Assembly (NCBI RefSeq): GCF_023554555.1
Contig: NZ_JAMJWC010000001.1
Span: 1,054,001-1,118,000 of the forward strand
DNA from: Sphingobacterium sp. lm-10
Lineage (GTDB): Bacteria; Bacteroidota; Bacteroidia; Sphingobacteriales; Sphingobacteriaceae
Reading direction: 5' to 3'
Length of the DNA stretch: 64,000 nucleotides
Made by a program: the position numbers and the translations under genes. The notes under the pieces are model-generated. The model saw only the letters and a list, made by a program, of their open reading frames with translations, did not search any database and was not told the DNA's origin. Of this stretch, positions 1-9,708 are shown piece by piece. Position 1 is the stretch's first letter. Each line of letters begins with the position of its first letter.

Positions 1-459
1 TTTTTTTGTGACGCCCAAACTACTAACCAATGGATAGACAATCAAGGTGTGAGAAGAGAAAAGACTGGCAAATAATACGGTGGTGAGTACAGAAAAGCCG
101 AGCACATAATACCCTCCTATCAACCCCAATACAAAAGGGACAATAAACGTATACATAGAGAAAGTGATACTCTTCCACTTATTCTTTTTAAAGTCGCCCA
201 TGTCGATCTCCAAGCCGGCAAGAAACATGATATAGAGCAGACCGGTGGTGCCAATCACTACCACACTGCTGTCGCGCAGCAACACATTAAACCCATTTGG
301 ACCAACGATAGCACCTGCAATGATAAGTCCAAGCAGGTGCGGAACTTTGATTTTGTTTAATAGTATCGGAATGAAAAGGATGATCACCAGCTCAATTAAA
401 AACTTGATGATAGGATCTTCCACCGGCAAGGTGAATCCGTGTATAGCTAAGTTTACCAT
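1..459 (-). CDS. CPA2-family Na+/H+ antiporter (KefB-like), N-terminal part
   Basis: This reading frame runs off the left edge of the window, so only about the first 153 residues are present. The start is the ATG at 459-457. The visible protein begins MVNLAIHGFTLPVEDPII and then has alternating hydrophobic segments with the family-typical stretch VPHLLGLIIAGAIVGPNGF and a following GLLYIMFLAGLEID segment. These are hallmarks of the first helices of monovalent cation:proton antiporter-2 proteins, which exchange Na+ or K+ for H+ in the inner membrane. The upstream lipoprotein gene stops only 3 bases before this start, so the two are probably co-transcribed. Which ion is moved, and whether a C-terminal TrkA-type domain follows, cannot be seen here. 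Confidence 0.88.
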   Translation of the reverse strand, partial: MVNLAIHGFTLPVEDPIIKFLIELVIILFIPILLNKIKVPHLLGLIIAGAIVGPNGFNVLLRDSSVVVIGTTGLLYIMFLAGLEIDMGDFKKNKWKSITFSMYTFIVPFVLGLIGGYYVLGFSVLTTVLFASLFSSHTLIVYPLVSSLGVTKK

Positions 460-462
460 GTT

Positions 463-1047
463 TTATTTCGATCTCGGCGTTAAGAGTACAGAGAATACTA
501 ATTTGCAGTTATCTGGACCGGTATTACGTTTTTGTCCACGAATCTGCCTTGTAGCTATCTCACTAAAGGACAACACCGTAGCAGTCTTGCTACTTTGGGA
601 AAATTGTTCGTCTTTGAGTATTAATTCGTTCCTGTTGCCAGAAGATGCTGCCCAATAGGACTTCGTATCGCTGGCTTTACCAGCCACCTGCAATTGCAAA
701 CCGGTGGTGTCTGACAAGAATGTCCACTGTTCGGTACGCTGATCACCGATTACGTAACCACGGCAGCTCGTAGAAATACACACTAACCTACTCTCCCATT
801 CACCTAGGAGGCTATCTGTCCACCGCATGTCGTCACTATTGTGCTTCACTTCTGCAAGCTTATTTTTAGTTAAACTATCTTGCATAGCGAGCAACTGTTC
901 GTAATGTTCGGAAATTGCAGACACCTGCCTTTCGCGTTCAGCTATTGCTGCCTCCCGCTTATCTAATTCTTCGGATCGTGAATTGTCACCACATGCAGTC
1001 GTGCTTGAAACAAGAATCAAGAGAGCATAAAAGTATGTTTTTAGCAT
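463..1047 (-). CDS. small lipoprotein with a coiled-coil N-terminus, function unknown
   Basis: A 194-residue protein with a short hydrophobic leader ending in STTAC, which fits a lipobox with C19 as the lipidated cysteine. Residues about 25-65 (ELDKREAAIAERERQ and onward) are charged and heptad-like, suggesting a short coiled coil. The rest is a soluble periplasmic-type domain that I do not recognise. It lies directly upstream of the antiporter gene on the same strand with a 3-base gap, so the pair looks like an operon. Protein coding is supported by the signal sequence and by this tight spacing; function is unknown. Confidence 0.75.
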   Translation of the reverse strand: MLKTYFYALLILVSSTTACGDNSRSEELDKREAAIAERERQVSAISEHYEQLLAMQDSLTKNKLAEVKHNSDDMRWTDSLLGEWESRLVCISTSCRGYVIGDQRTEQWTFLSDTTGLQLQVAGKASDTKSYWAASSGNRNELILKDEQFSQSSKTATVLSFSEIATRQIRGQKRNTGPDNCKLVFSVLLTPRSK

Positions 1048-1231
1048 CGTAGATTATATTTTGGTGCATTAATCTCACGCACCTGCCTCCTTATTAACTT
1101 TAGATATGTATAAATGTTTTCGATTGGAATAGTTGTACTATACCCGATCCTAGCTTAGTGTAAAAATAGTTTAAATAATATGGTATCGGGGGTTTTATGC
1201 TCATTTCATAGATTTCGTCACGAAGAAAAAA

Positions 1232-1270
1232 AGCCGAGGCGAAATTCTGATGATGAATTTCTCCTCGGCT
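1232..1270 (-). terminator. intrinsic terminator of the first SusCD operon
   Basis: Arms 1232-1247 and 1255-1270 pair over 16 positions with one mismatch around a 7-base loop. Read on the minus strand the hairpin is followed by a run of T (plus-strand A run at 1226-1232). It lies 24 bases past the SusD stop codon. Confidence 0.85.
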
Positions 1271-1293
1271 AAGCTTATATGATCAGGAAAAGA

Positions 1294-3165
1294 TTAGTCC
1301 CAAAAAGGATTCTGTACCAGATTAGGGTTTTTATCTACTTCAGACTGAGGCACTGGGAACCAATAATTTTTAGCGGTAAACACACGACGCTGATAAACCG
1401 ATCTTTTGAAAAATGCCCTAGGATTGCTTGGACTATCATCTTGCTCTGTTCCGGAGAAATTCATGCCGAAGAAATTACCATTTAATACAGATTCCCCAAT
1501 TTTCCAACGTCGGATATCCCGATAACGAATCCCTTCGTTATTCAATTCTACGCGTCTTTCTCTGCGGATGGCTTCCCGCATGAGTTCTTGCGACGCCGGA
1601 ATAGGTAATGCGTTATTACCAGCACCGTACTGTGGTATCCCCGCGCGTACACGTATCATATTAATGTATCTCACAATATCCGGATTACCCGGGTCCACCT
1701 CATTTAGCGCTTCCGCATAATTCAAATATGCCTCGCCTAAACGATACAGAATACCCGGTCGGTAGGGATTCGTTCCGTTGCGTGGATCATGGTTTGGATG
1801 CACTTTTTTGCGCAACAAATACCCATTTTGTGGCGCATCGTGTGTAGGCCCACCATCCCAGTTGCCGCTATAAAATTGTGTGGTACGATTTTCCCGACGA
1901 AACCAGGCGCCATTATACAATACAGAAATATAAAACCGGGGTTCGCGGCCTGTGTACATATTAAATGTGCCGGCCAATGTCACTTTTCCATCGCCTCTCG
2001 ATTCGGCCCATTGTGTATTCCGTATTTCGTCGGTTTCAGAAAAGCCTCGCTCCGTGTAGCCCGAAAGTGGGTCATTGATGGGCCGACCATTTTCCATATA
2101 GAAGGCATCTACCAACGACTGTGTAATACCCATGCCGCCATTACCGCCCGTTCCTCGTGGTTGCGCATGCCTGTCGTATTCCCAGACATTTGACTCCGGG
2201 CGAGCGAATAATATTTCAGTATTTCCATCCTGAGGGCGCCTAAACATCATATTCTGGTAAGAAAGAAATGGATCTACGCTACCATCTGGATTGTATTCTA
2301 GGTATAATTTGTGTCCTGCTGCTGCGGATCTTTCAATTAAGAGTTTGCTCGCTTCCATGGCTTTGCTCCATTTACCAGCGTCAGCTATGCTGTTGTAAAT
2401 CTCCACGCCTTCTTTGTTGGTAAATCCACTGTAATCGGAGTTACCATTTACCAAAGGACTCGCCGCGAAAAGCAGAAACCTCGCCCTAACTGCCAAACAC
2501 ATGATAGCAGTTGCACGTCCATATTTTTGGGCATTGCTATAATTATTTGGTAGTAGCTGTGCAACATCTAGCAATTCCTGATCTACCCATGCAGCCACCT
2601 CATCGAAAGGGCTTTGTCCTATCATCAATTCTTCCTGGCCGGCTGCCGGATCGGTGAGTCCTAACTGGAACGGAATTGCCCCATAGGTTTCCAATAGAAG
2701 CGAGTAATAGTAGGCGATCATAAATCGTGCTTCTGCTTTCATAAGCGCGACCTCTTCCTCGGTCACGAGTTGCGCTGGGTTGGCTTTCACATTTTCTAAA
2801 AATATATAGGCCGAACGGATTCTTTTGGGAAGTTCTACCCAATAATTAGGCCCCCAAGAACTACTGGGGTTCCAGTTTCCCGTTTGCTTGCCAATAACCG
2901 TCCAGCCAAATTGCTCCCATCCGGTAGACGGCGCCATATCATCCGAAAGGGGATCGAGTTCGATATCTCTGGCATATCCCCAATAGGGATCCGGGATATT
3001 GCTGTAAATACCGGCAAGCCAATCTTCGGTACGGGTCTTGTCGTTGAATACCATTTCTAAGGTGAGCTGATCGTCTGGCATCCTATCCAAGAACTTGGAA
3101 CAGGATGACAACACCAGAGCCAATAATGCACACAGTACTTTTAGAGTATAATTTATCGCTTTCAT
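1294..3165 (-). CDS. SusD/RagB-family outer-membrane nutrient-binding lipoprotein
   Basis: A 623-residue surface lipoprotein. The leader ALLALVLSSCSKFLD has a lipobox with the lipidated cysteine near residue 22. The N-terminal SusD-like region has the typical FLDRMPDDQLTLE start, and the C-terminal RagB/SusD part includes the GEAYLNYAEALNEV and IRVRAGIP segments and a late RRERRVEL helix, all standard in the family. SusD proteins cap the SusC beta-barrel and bind the incoming substrate. The gene starts 18 bases after the SusC stop codon and is the last of the operon, with a strong terminator behind it. No glycoside hydrolase or peptidase is linked, so the substrate cannot be deduced. Confidence 0.95.
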   Translation of the reverse strand: MKAINYTLKVLCALLALVLSSCSKFLDRMPDDQLTLEMVFNDKTRTEDWLAGIYSNIPDPYWGYARDIELDPLSDDMAPSTGWEQFGWTVIGKQTGNWNPSSSWGPNYWVELPKRIRSAYIFLENVKANPAQLVTEEEVALMKAEARFMIAYYYSLLLETYGAIPFQLGLTDPAAGQEELMIGQSPFDEVAAWVDQELLDVAQLLPNNYSNAQKYGRATAIMCLAVRARFLLFAASPLVNGNSDYSGFTNKEGVEIYNSIADAGKWSKAMEASKLLIERSAAAGHKLYLEYNPDGSVDPFLSYQNMMFRRPQDGNTEILFARPESNVWEYDRHAQPRGTGGNGGMGITQSLVDAFYMENGRPINDPLSGYTERGFSETDEIRNTQWAESRGDGKVTLAGTFNMYTGREPRFYISVLYNGAWFRRENRTTQFYSGNWDGGPTHDAPQNGYLLRKKVHPNHDPRNGTNPYRPGILYRLGEAYLNYAEALNEVDPGNPDIVRYINMIRVRAGIPQYGAGNNALPIPASQELMREAIRRERRVELNNEGIRYRDIRRWKIGESVLNGNFFGMNFSGTEQDDSPSNPRAFFKRSVYQRRVFTAKNYWFPVPQSEVDKNPNLVQNPFWD

Positions 3166-3183
3166 AATGAGCTGTTTGTAGGC

Positions 3184-6100
3184 TTATTTAAAATTCATTT
3201 CAAGTCCGAAGGACACCGATTTCATGATCGGGTAACGCAGGCCATTGTTTACTCCCAGTTCTGGATCCCATAATTTGAAGTCTGAAAATGTGAGTAAATT
3301 GTTTCCTCGTGCAAACACTCGAAAATTGCGGATATGTACCGGATCCAGCCATTTAGCTGGCAAGCTATAGCCCAATTCAACATTACGAAGACGGATAAAA
3401 CTCATATCACGCAGCCACCAGGTAGATGCCATATTATTGTTGGCGCTCTGGTAATCGGATAGACGTGGATAAAATACATCTTGACTCGGGTTTTCTACGG
3501 TCCAGCGATCGTCGACGTTGGTGTACATATTGCCCATAGCTCCGTTGGCACTTCCTGGAATAAAGTTGGCACCTCCGATAATGCGGTAGCTATTGCCTAT
3601 TCCTTGTAGGAAAAATCCGAAGTCCAATGATTTGTACCGTAAATTGGCACCAAAGCCAAATACGATCTGTGGATCTTCGGTGCCGCCGATATCTGTCATA
3701 TCCAGTGCGTCTATAACTCCGTCGTTATTCAAATCACGGTACTTGATATCGCCAGGACGTACTAAACCAAACGTATGTCTTGGAATGCCATCCCTTAATA
3801 CATTATTTCCTACATCTGCAAAGTCTGCTTCGGTAAATAAACCTTCATCAATCAACCCAAAAAGCTGACCTACGGGTTTACCGGTAGATGAGCGAGATGT
3901 ACCGATGACCACACTTGGCTCATCTTGCTCAATGATGCGATTTTTAACATAGGTAAAGGTCCCGCGTAGCGATAAGAATAAATCTTCTCTGAGCGCTCTA
4001 TTGACATCCAAAGACAGGTCTATACCCCGATTTTTAACGCGACCATAATTAGCCCACGGCAGGGCTGTAAATCCGCTCGATCCAGGAATAGAGCGCCTTT
4101 GCATAAAGATATTGCGCCGATCTTCATTGAATAAGTCGACCTGTAAGTCTAGGGCATTCCACAATCCGAGTTCAAATCCAAGGTTTGCTTTAGCAACCGT
4201 TTCCCAAGTGAGATTTAAATTACCTTGGTCTCCCTCCATCCGGCCGGCTCTCCGAAAATCATTGTCTAATCCCCAGGAATACCCACTACCCTCATTGATC
4301 GTCGTAATGTAGGCAAAGCGTCGCCCATCTAATCGATCGTTACCCACTAGGCCATAAGATCCACGTAGTTTCAACTTGGTAAATGTATCTTTTGCCGTTT
4401 GCATAAATGCTTCCTCGGATATCAGCCAGCCTAAAGCAAATGAGGGAAAGAATCCAAATCGCTTTCCAGGTGCAAAATTTTCAGAACCGTTGTAGCCAAA
4501 GTTGAACTCGGCAATATATCGGTTATCGTAATTATAGGAAAACCGACTGGCGACGCCTTGATTGCGATAGGGCAGCAGATCTCCATTATCATAATTACGC
4601 TGATTGTACAAGAAGAGCCCGTCGACATGATGCTTTCCAAACAGGCGACTATAGGTAATTGCTCCCTCCAGGTAGACACTTTTATCTCCCCACTCGGAGC
4701 CCGTGTTATAACCCAAAAATTCTTGGCCGTAACTATCAATAACAAGGCGTAAATTGCCATTTTCGTCGCGACCTACAGCGGGATTATAGTAATCGGGATT
4801 TTTGCTACGTATGACTGAATTGTTTGCATAACGATCAAAGGAGAATAATCCCCGAGCCTTCAGTCCTTCCAGAAAAAACTTTAAATCTTGTTCTACTGAA
4901 AAAAGAGACTCAATTTTGCTGGCGCTAAAGCGCTCGTAACCTCGCTGGGTGGCAAGTGCCCAAGGGTTTGTTCTGGACGGTGTCCGCGGGATCTCACCCG
5001 AGGAATAAATCGTTGGATGCACATAAGGAGGGATGACAAAAGCTTCAGAAAACAGCTCATCCACACTTTGCGGTGCCCGACTTCTATCTTGCAGGTAGCC
5101 GCCAATATTAAGCCTGAATAATGTGGTAGGGCTCACGTTCACGTCTACGTTGGAGCGTACGTTGTACCGATTTAACTTAGAAGAGGAATCCCATGACTGT
5201 GCTCTATCCCGTTCGATAAGTCCGCCTTCACTAAAATAAGACGTGACCAAGGAATAGCGCAACAGTTCTGATCCACCGTTGACACTCAAATTGGCCCTAG
5301 AATTATGGGCACTATTCATCAAAATGGCGTCTAACCAATTTATATCTGGGTACAGATCGGGGTCGACTCCATTACGAATATTGTCTAAGCGTTCCTGACT
5401 ATAAAGCCCCTCCTCGCCGCGCTCTCTACGAATGCTATTCATCACCTCTAGGTAATCGGCAGCACCAATAAACTCTGGAAGCTGCGTAGGAGCAGTTAGC
5501 CCTTGCTCGAAACGTGCGGTAACGGTTGGTTTTCCTATTTTTCCTCTTTTGGTATTGATTAAGATAACACCATTCGCTCCGCGAACACCATATACGGCGC
5601 TTGCCGCGGCATCCTTTAATACGGAAAATGATTCTATCTCTTCGGGATCCATATTATCTAACGAACGTTCTACCCCGTCTACCAAAATAAGTGGGTTGCG
5701 ATTACCACCAAATGTGCTTACCCCCCTGATCCAAAAGTTGGAGTTGTCGTAACCTGGTTCTCCTGAGCGCTGTACGGCAATCACACCTGCTAACTGTCCC
5801 GCTAAATTGTTACTCATCGAGCGAGAGGTACCTATCTGCAAATTACGCGGTTGCGTAGTGCTGATGGCACCCACTACCGAAGCTCTACGCTGCGTACCAA
5901 AACCCACGACCACGACTTGATCTAAGGTACTTGTGCTATCTTCTAGGGATATTCGGTAATTTGTTCGCGTATCTAATCCAACCGTTTGGGTTACGTAACC
6001 CAATACAGAAACACTTAAATCGGTATCCACAGAAGATACTCTTAGCGAAAAGCGACCAGTTTCATCAGTGGTGGCTTGCCGGCGACTGATGTTTGAGATA

Positions 6101-6537
6101 ATGGTTGCATTTGCCAAAGGCAGCTGATTTTGGTCTATAATCTCCCCACTAATGGTACGCTGCGTTTGTACATTGGCATTTCTAGCAGATCGTTGGATGA
6201 TGATCGTCCGATCTTTTAGTGTGTAGCTAATACCAGAATTATCGAATATAGTGCGCAATACTTCGCCAACAGGAGTATTTACAAATCGATGTGAAATTTT
6301 TTTCCTGTCGTCAAAGTCGCTGGAGGAATAAATGAATTCTAATCCGGTTTTGGAGTTCAAGTCCTGAAATGCCTGTTTAAACGTGATATTGTTAAACGAT
6401 ATGGTAATATTTTCCTGTAGGACTGTTACAGGAATCGTATGACTGCCCCAAGAATATAATGGAAGCACACAAAAGCATACGAAAATTCGCATCATAGACA
6501 TTAATAGTCTATGTTTTTCAATAAACAATTGATACAT
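3184..6537 (-). CDS. SusC/RagA-family TonB-dependent transporter with STN signalling domain
   Basis: A 1117-residue outer-membrane transporter. After the signal peptide (about residues 1-32), residues about 45-115 form a secretin/TonB short N-terminal (STN) domain (FKQAFQDLNSKTGLEFIY). A carboxypeptidase-regulatory-like domain follows (ISGEIIDQNQLPLANATI), then a plug domain with the TonB-dependent hallmark LDQVVVVGFGTQ and the SusC signature DAAASAVYGVRGANGVILI. The rest is a beta-barrel ending in GLEMNFK. The STN domain normally contacts a FecR-type anti-sigma factor, and genes for FecR and an ECF sigma lie just upstream. This makes the receptor a probable sensor as well as a transporter. 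Confidence 0.96.
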   Translation of the reverse strand: MYQLFIEKHRLLMSMMRIFVCFCVLPLYSWGSHTIPVTVLQENITISFNNITFKQAFQDLNSKTGLEFIYSSSDFDDRKKISHRFVNTPVGEVLRTIFDNSGISYTLKDRTIIIQRSARNANVQTQRTISGEIIDQNQLPLANATIISNISRRQATTDETGRFSLRVSSVDTDLSVSVLGYVTQTVGLDTRTNYRISLEDSTSTLDQVVVVGFGTQRRASVVGAISTTQPRNLQIGTSRSMSNNLAGQLAGVIAVQRSGEPGYDNSNFWIRGVSTFGGNRNPLILVDGVERSLDNMDPEEIESFSVLKDAAASAVYGVRGANGVILINTKRGKIGKPTVTARFEQGLTAPTQLPEFIGAADYLEVMNSIRRERGEEGLYSQERLDNIRNGVDPDLYPDINWLDAILMNSAHNSRANLSVNGGSELLRYSLVTSYFSEGGLIERDRAQSWDSSSKLNRYNVRSNVDVNVSPTTLFRLNIGGYLQDRSRAPQSVDELFSEAFVIPPYVHPTIYSSGEIPRTPSRTNPWALATQRGYERFSASKIESLFSVEQDLKFFLEGLKARGLFSFDRYANNSVIRSKNPDYYNPAVGRDENGNLRLVIDSYGQEFLGYNTGSEWGDKSVYLEGAITYSRLFGKHHVDGLFLYNQRNYDNGDLLPYRNQGVASRFSYNYDNRYIAEFNFGYNGSENFAPGKRFGFFPSFALGWLISEEAFMQTAKDTFTKLKLRGSYGLVGNDRLDGRRFAYITTINEGSGYSWGLDNDFRRAGRMEGDQGNLNLTWETVAKANLGFELGLWNALDLQVDLFNEDRRNIFMQRRSIPGSSGFTALPWANYGRVKNRGIDLSLDVNRALREDLFLSLRGTFTYVKNRIIEQDEPSVVIGTSRSSTGKPVGQLFGLIDEGLFTEADFADVGNNVLRDGIPRHTFGLVRPGDIKYRDLNNDGVIDALDMTDIGGTEDPQIVFGFGANLRYKSLDFGFFLQGIGNSYRIIGGANFIPGSANGAMGNMYTNVDDRWTVENPSQDVFYPRLSDYQSANNNMASTWWLRDMSFIRLRNVELGYSLPAKWLDPVHIRNFRVFARGNNLLTFSDFKLWDPELGVNNGLRYPIMKSVSFGLEMNFK

Positions 6538-6619
6538 TTGAAATAAATTGATTAGTCAAATAGTTAATTTTCTAGTACCTAAGGGTATAAGGTTAGGAAT
6601 GTTGCACCATTCCTAACCC

Positions 6620-7759
6620 TTATTTTAAGCCAACATAGATCACTCCTTTCTTTTCATAATAGGTTATTGTATTGGTCATCTTAATGATCTCCAAAATATC
6701 TTCGATACGCTTATAACGACTCACAATACCGGTTATTGGAAGATTACGCGCTGATTGGTGTACTGAAATCTCACGCCCGTACCAATCTGCTAATTCGGTC
6801 ATCACATCATTCAATTGTTGATCATCGAAATAGAATTGTTGCTTTCGCCAAGCCATCAATTTTTGCTGATTTCTATTAGATGATGACACATATATGCGGG
6901 GATTATTCTCTGCCACAAAACCAATCTGACCGGGACGCAGAAGTACTTGATCTTGACTTGCATGATGGCTGAGCCGTACGCTCCCTTCATGCAGATTTAC
7001 GGAATGTTCTGTATTTGAATTGGCATCTACGGTAAACACTGTTCCTAGAACAGCCACTTGCTGAATAGTTGTCTCGACGTAAAATGGAATGTTCCTACCC
7101 TGCCGTTTCATCTTAGCAACGTCAAAAGATACTTTTCCTTTCATGTGTAATTTTCTATCAGATGATTCGTCATTCCACTGATAAGCAATTCGGGCGCCGG
7201 ATGCTAAGCGAGCGAGCGTTCCGTCAGACAACATCACGGCAAATGCTGCTTTGGTCGGATTGGTAATGATTAGGCTATCGGCTGCGTTTAACGACTGTAC
7301 CGCCGACAAATCCAATACTTGCTCGTCTTTCAGCTCGCGGTAGCGCGCCTCTTTTGGTAAGCTATCCAGCAAATTATCAAAATGTAGTTTACCGACAGAT
7401 AGCGTAGGACTAATGTGTACTGAATTAAATACGTTGGACGAAGAATCGTTATGCCTTGCGTTCCAGTTCGTCGAATCAGAAAATGTCAGAAGAATTAGCA
7501 GAATAGCGGCGGCGGGTATGAATATCTTTAGGAAAGGATAGCGTGCTGATTGCTTACCGATGAGGTATTGATCAATCTCTTGCTTCATTTGGATTTTGAC
7601 TTCATGAAGCTCAGGTTTGGCCATAGGTTGTTCTTCAGACTCCACTCGGGCGAAGAATTTTTCTACCAGGCTTTGTTCCGCGGGAGTGGCTTTACCACGC
7701 TTATAACGGGAAAAGACAGATAACAGAAATATCTTGACTAAATCTCTATTTTTGGGCAT
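6620..7759 (-). CDS. FecR-family anti-sigma factor with DUF4974 domain
   Basis: A 379-residue inner-membrane regulator. The N-terminal about 85 residues are cytoplasmic and should bind the sigma factor. One membrane segment follows (FIPAAAILLILLTF, about residues 90-103). The periplasmic FecR domain lies at about residues 165-270, with the motif VAVLGTVFTVDA. The C-terminal DUF4974 region (LNDVMTELADWYGREISV) has an STN-like pattern and probably contacts the receptor. It lies between the sigma gene (50-base gap) and the SusC gene (82-base gap) on the same strand, the usual order for trans-envelope signalling operons in Bacteroidota. Confidence 0.95.
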   Translation of the reverse strand: MPKNRDLVKIFLLSVFSRYKRGKATPAEQSLVEKFFARVESEEQPMAKPELHEVKIQMKQEIDQYLIGKQSARYPFLKIFIPAAAILLILLTFSDSTNWNARHNDSSSNVFNSVHISPTLSVGKLHFDNLLDSLPKEARYRELKDEQVLDLSAVQSLNAADSLIITNPTKAAFAVMLSDGTLARLASGARIAYQWNDESSDRKLHMKGKVSFDVAKMKRQGRNIPFYVETTIQQVAVLGTVFTVDANSNTEHSVNLHEGSVRLSHHASQDQVLLRPGQIGFVAENNPRIYVSSSNRNQQKLMAWRKQQFYFDDQQLNDVMTELADWYGREISVHQSARNLPITGIVSRYKRIEDILEIIKMTNTITYYEKKGVIYVGLK

Positions 7760-7809
7760 CAGAAGTCGGTTTACTTATGGCTATTAACTATAAGTCGTAG
7801 CAATAGCCC

Positions 7810-8388
7810 CTAACTCCCAAATAAAAAAAGAAAAAAAATATAAATTATTTTTTCCAGCAGTAATTTAAGCGCTGTTTTGGAGGTAAGCATTTGGTTTTGG
7901 ATTGTTTTTATGGAAAGATCTAAGGCGATACTAATCTCTTTTGTCGTTCTTCCTTCCTCAAACTGAAGCCTAAATATTTCTCGACGCTTCTTTGGCAGTT
8001 TCGCCATCCAGGCGTCAATGACTGCAGCATATTCTTTTTGTAGGAGCTTGCTATCAGATGCTTCACAGTCCGTCAACTCGTCAACAAAACCCTCTACTGA
8101 TTCAAAACGAGCATTGACTTTACGAAATCGATCGATAGCTTTAAAACGTACCGCTTGCTTCAGATAAGTTTGTACATGATTAATTTGCTTGGTCGACCGT
8201 TTGCACCATAAATCAATGTAAATTTCTTGCACTAGGTCTTTAGCTACATCTTCATTTTTAAGCATGGAGTATGCAGAAACAAAGAGGGATTCCCACGTTC
8301 TATTGTAAATCTGGTCAAATGCGGTCTTATCATTTTGCTGTGTCAGCAAAAACAGATTTTCAAGACTATCATGTTCATAATTTGGCAT
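7810..8388 (-). CDS. ECF RNA polymerase sigma factor
   Basis: A sigma-70 family extracytoplasmic-function factor of about 192 residues. Region 2 contains DVAKDLVQEIYIDLWC and region 4 contains TTKEISIALDLSIKTIQNQ, the helix-turn-helix that reads the -35 element. I place the start at the ATG 8388 (protein MPNYEHDSLE). An in-frame ATG at 8451 would add 21 residues without similarity to the family and would lie inside a candidate -7 promoter box (8449-8456). The FecR-type anti-sigma gene follows after 50 bases. The operon is probably self-activated when the SusC receptor binds substrate. Confidence 0.94.
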   Translation of the reverse strand: MPNYEHDSLENLFLLTQQNDKTAFDQIYNRTWESLFVSAYSMLKNEDVAKDLVQEIYIDLWCKRSTKQINHVQTYLKQAVRFKAIDRFRKVNARFESVEGFVDELTDCEASDSKLLQKEYAAVIDAWMAKLPKKRREIFRLQFEEGRTTKEISIALDLSIKTIQNQMLTSKTALKLLLEKIIYIFFLFLFGS

Positions 8389-8448
8389 TGGTAGATAACT
8401 GGTTAGAACTACTGCGTTGGGCAATTTATAAAATAATCCATCGAATCG

Positions 8449-8456
8449 CAAAAGTA
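8449..8456 (-). promoter_or_regulatory. candidate -7 box for the first sigma/FecR/SusCD operon
   Basis: The minus strand reads TACTTTTG here, matching the Bacteroidota -7 consensus TAnnTTTG, about 60 bases before the ATG at 8388. I see no good -33 TTTG at 19-base spacing, so support rests on the -7 box alone. Confidence 0.4.
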
Positions 8457-8562
8457 GTAAGATTAAGCTGTATGGATTGGCAGATTTTTATACTTAAATC
8501 GTTTTAAAAACAACTTTATCAATCTTATAATGCAGAACAGATAAAAGTATTAAACAAAAGAA

Positions 8563-8598
8563 GCATTCTTGCTAATACAGAAGTATTAGCAAGAATGC
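8563..8598 (-). terminator. intrinsic terminator of the choloylglycine-hydrolase-like gene
   Basis: A perfect 16-bp hairpin with arms 8563-8578 and 8583-8598 and a 4-base loop. On the minus strand it is followed by a T-rich tract (CTTCTTTTGTTT). It lies about 50 bases past the stop codon at 8650 and separates that gene from the sigma operon. Confidence 0.8.
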
Positions 8599-8649
8599 CT
8601 CGCAAACAGTATCTCAGCAAAATACCCGAATTGATTTGAAGTAAATGCT

Positions 8650-9708
8650 TTAATTCGTTTGATTTAACCCCATAAATCTAAAGGGCTCCTTCTGAACAAG
8701 TTGACTATTGCTCCGCCCTGCCAGATTAAAGTTTCCTTCCACTTGTAATTTAAGCACTTTGCCACGCTCACTAAGATCTAATTCTTTCAAATCGAGCCAG
8801 AATGCACTCGGCGCATTGACAGTTTCAAAGTAATACGTCAAATTCTTTTGATCAGAAACAGATCTCCATCGCGTGGAGGAGATGTTTGGTTCCGAAGGAG
8901 AAGATATCCCAAAAGGCACAGAGCAATTGCGAATGACGCTGAATACGCTTGCTAAAGAGTTTCGGGTATTATCTGTTTGTGGAATAGCATCAATATAATA
9001 AGATGCTCTCACAAAACGATCAGCTGCGCGGTTGGTGCCCGGCAGCATCACTGTACCTGGTATCCCCTGCCAATAGGTATTTAATGCAAGCTGCTGATCA
9101 AAAGCGGGCGAATTGGTCATAACCGTGTAACTCGGGTCGTGATGAATCGTTAACTTCCCGTCGATATATTCAAATATGGCGTTATCCCCTGTCTTATCGG
9201 ATATAGATAAATGGAGCGTGGTAAACTTATCTGTACCAGGAATGACATCGCTTACCACCACAAATTTTTCTTGACGAAGTGTCATAACGGCTTCGTTTAC
9301 AGTGGCAAAATTATCAAGTACATATTGCGCCCAGGCCGAAATGCTGAGTCCTTGGGTAGCTCCCTTGGGGTCAAAGGCTGGGTAAGTGGATTCCGCTAAC
9401 CATAGTACATTGGCGACCAAACCTTCTTCATTCATTCCATCTGTGGTGGCGATATCCCAGGCACTGGCTGATACGCTTCCATATTTGGAAGTCCAGGTAA
9501 CGGATTGCTCCCCTACCTCCCCATTTCTTTGCATTCCTCTTGGAAAAACCCATAAATTAACCGGAATTTCATCTCGCCAATCCATACTTCTGGCGGTAAT
9601 AACTGTGCCATTAGGACCTTTATATACCACCCGTGTACACGGAATTGCCTGCAATAGACAAGCCGACGCGGCGAGCGTCGTTAATAGGAAAGATTTTAGT
9701 GATTTCAT
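8650..9708 (-). CDS. secreted linear-amide C-N hydrolase (choloylglycine hydrolase / penicillin V acylase family)
   Basis: A 352-residue Ntn hydrolase. A signal peptide (MKSLKSFLLTTLAASACLLQAIP) precedes C24, which becomes the N-terminal nucleophile after processing. By the family pattern, R40 and D43 (TARSMDW) match the Arg and Asp of the active site, N93 sits in GMNEEGL, and N199 in TNSP. Members cleave bile-salt amides, penicillin V or N-acyl homoserine lactones; the substrate here is not evident. Export to the periplasm favours an acyl-amide or signal-degrading role over cytoplasmic bile-salt hydrolysis. It appears to be a single-gene unit with its own terminator. Confidence 0.9.
   Translation of the reverse strand: MKSLKSFLLTTLAASACLLQAIPCTRVVYKGPNGTVITARSMDWRDEIPVNLWVFPRGMQRNGEVGEQSVTWTSKYGSVSASAWDIATTDGMNEEGLVANVLWLAESTYPAFDPKGATQGLSISAWAQYVLDNFATVNEAVMTLRQEKFVVVSDVIPGTDKFTTLHLSISDKTGDNAIFEYIDGKLTIHHDPSYTVMTNSPAFDQQLALNTYWQGIPGTVMLPGTNRAADRFVRASYYIDAIPQTDNTRNSLASVFSVIRNCSVPFGISSPSEPNISSTRWRSVSDQKNLTYYFETVNAPSAFWLDLKELDLSERGKVLKLQVEGNFNLAGRSNSQLVQKEPFRFMGLNQTN

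Noticed and set aside
1226..1270. Riboswitch-like hairpin before the SusD end
   Set aside because: It lies downstream of the SusD stop and is a simple stem with a T run, so it is a terminator.
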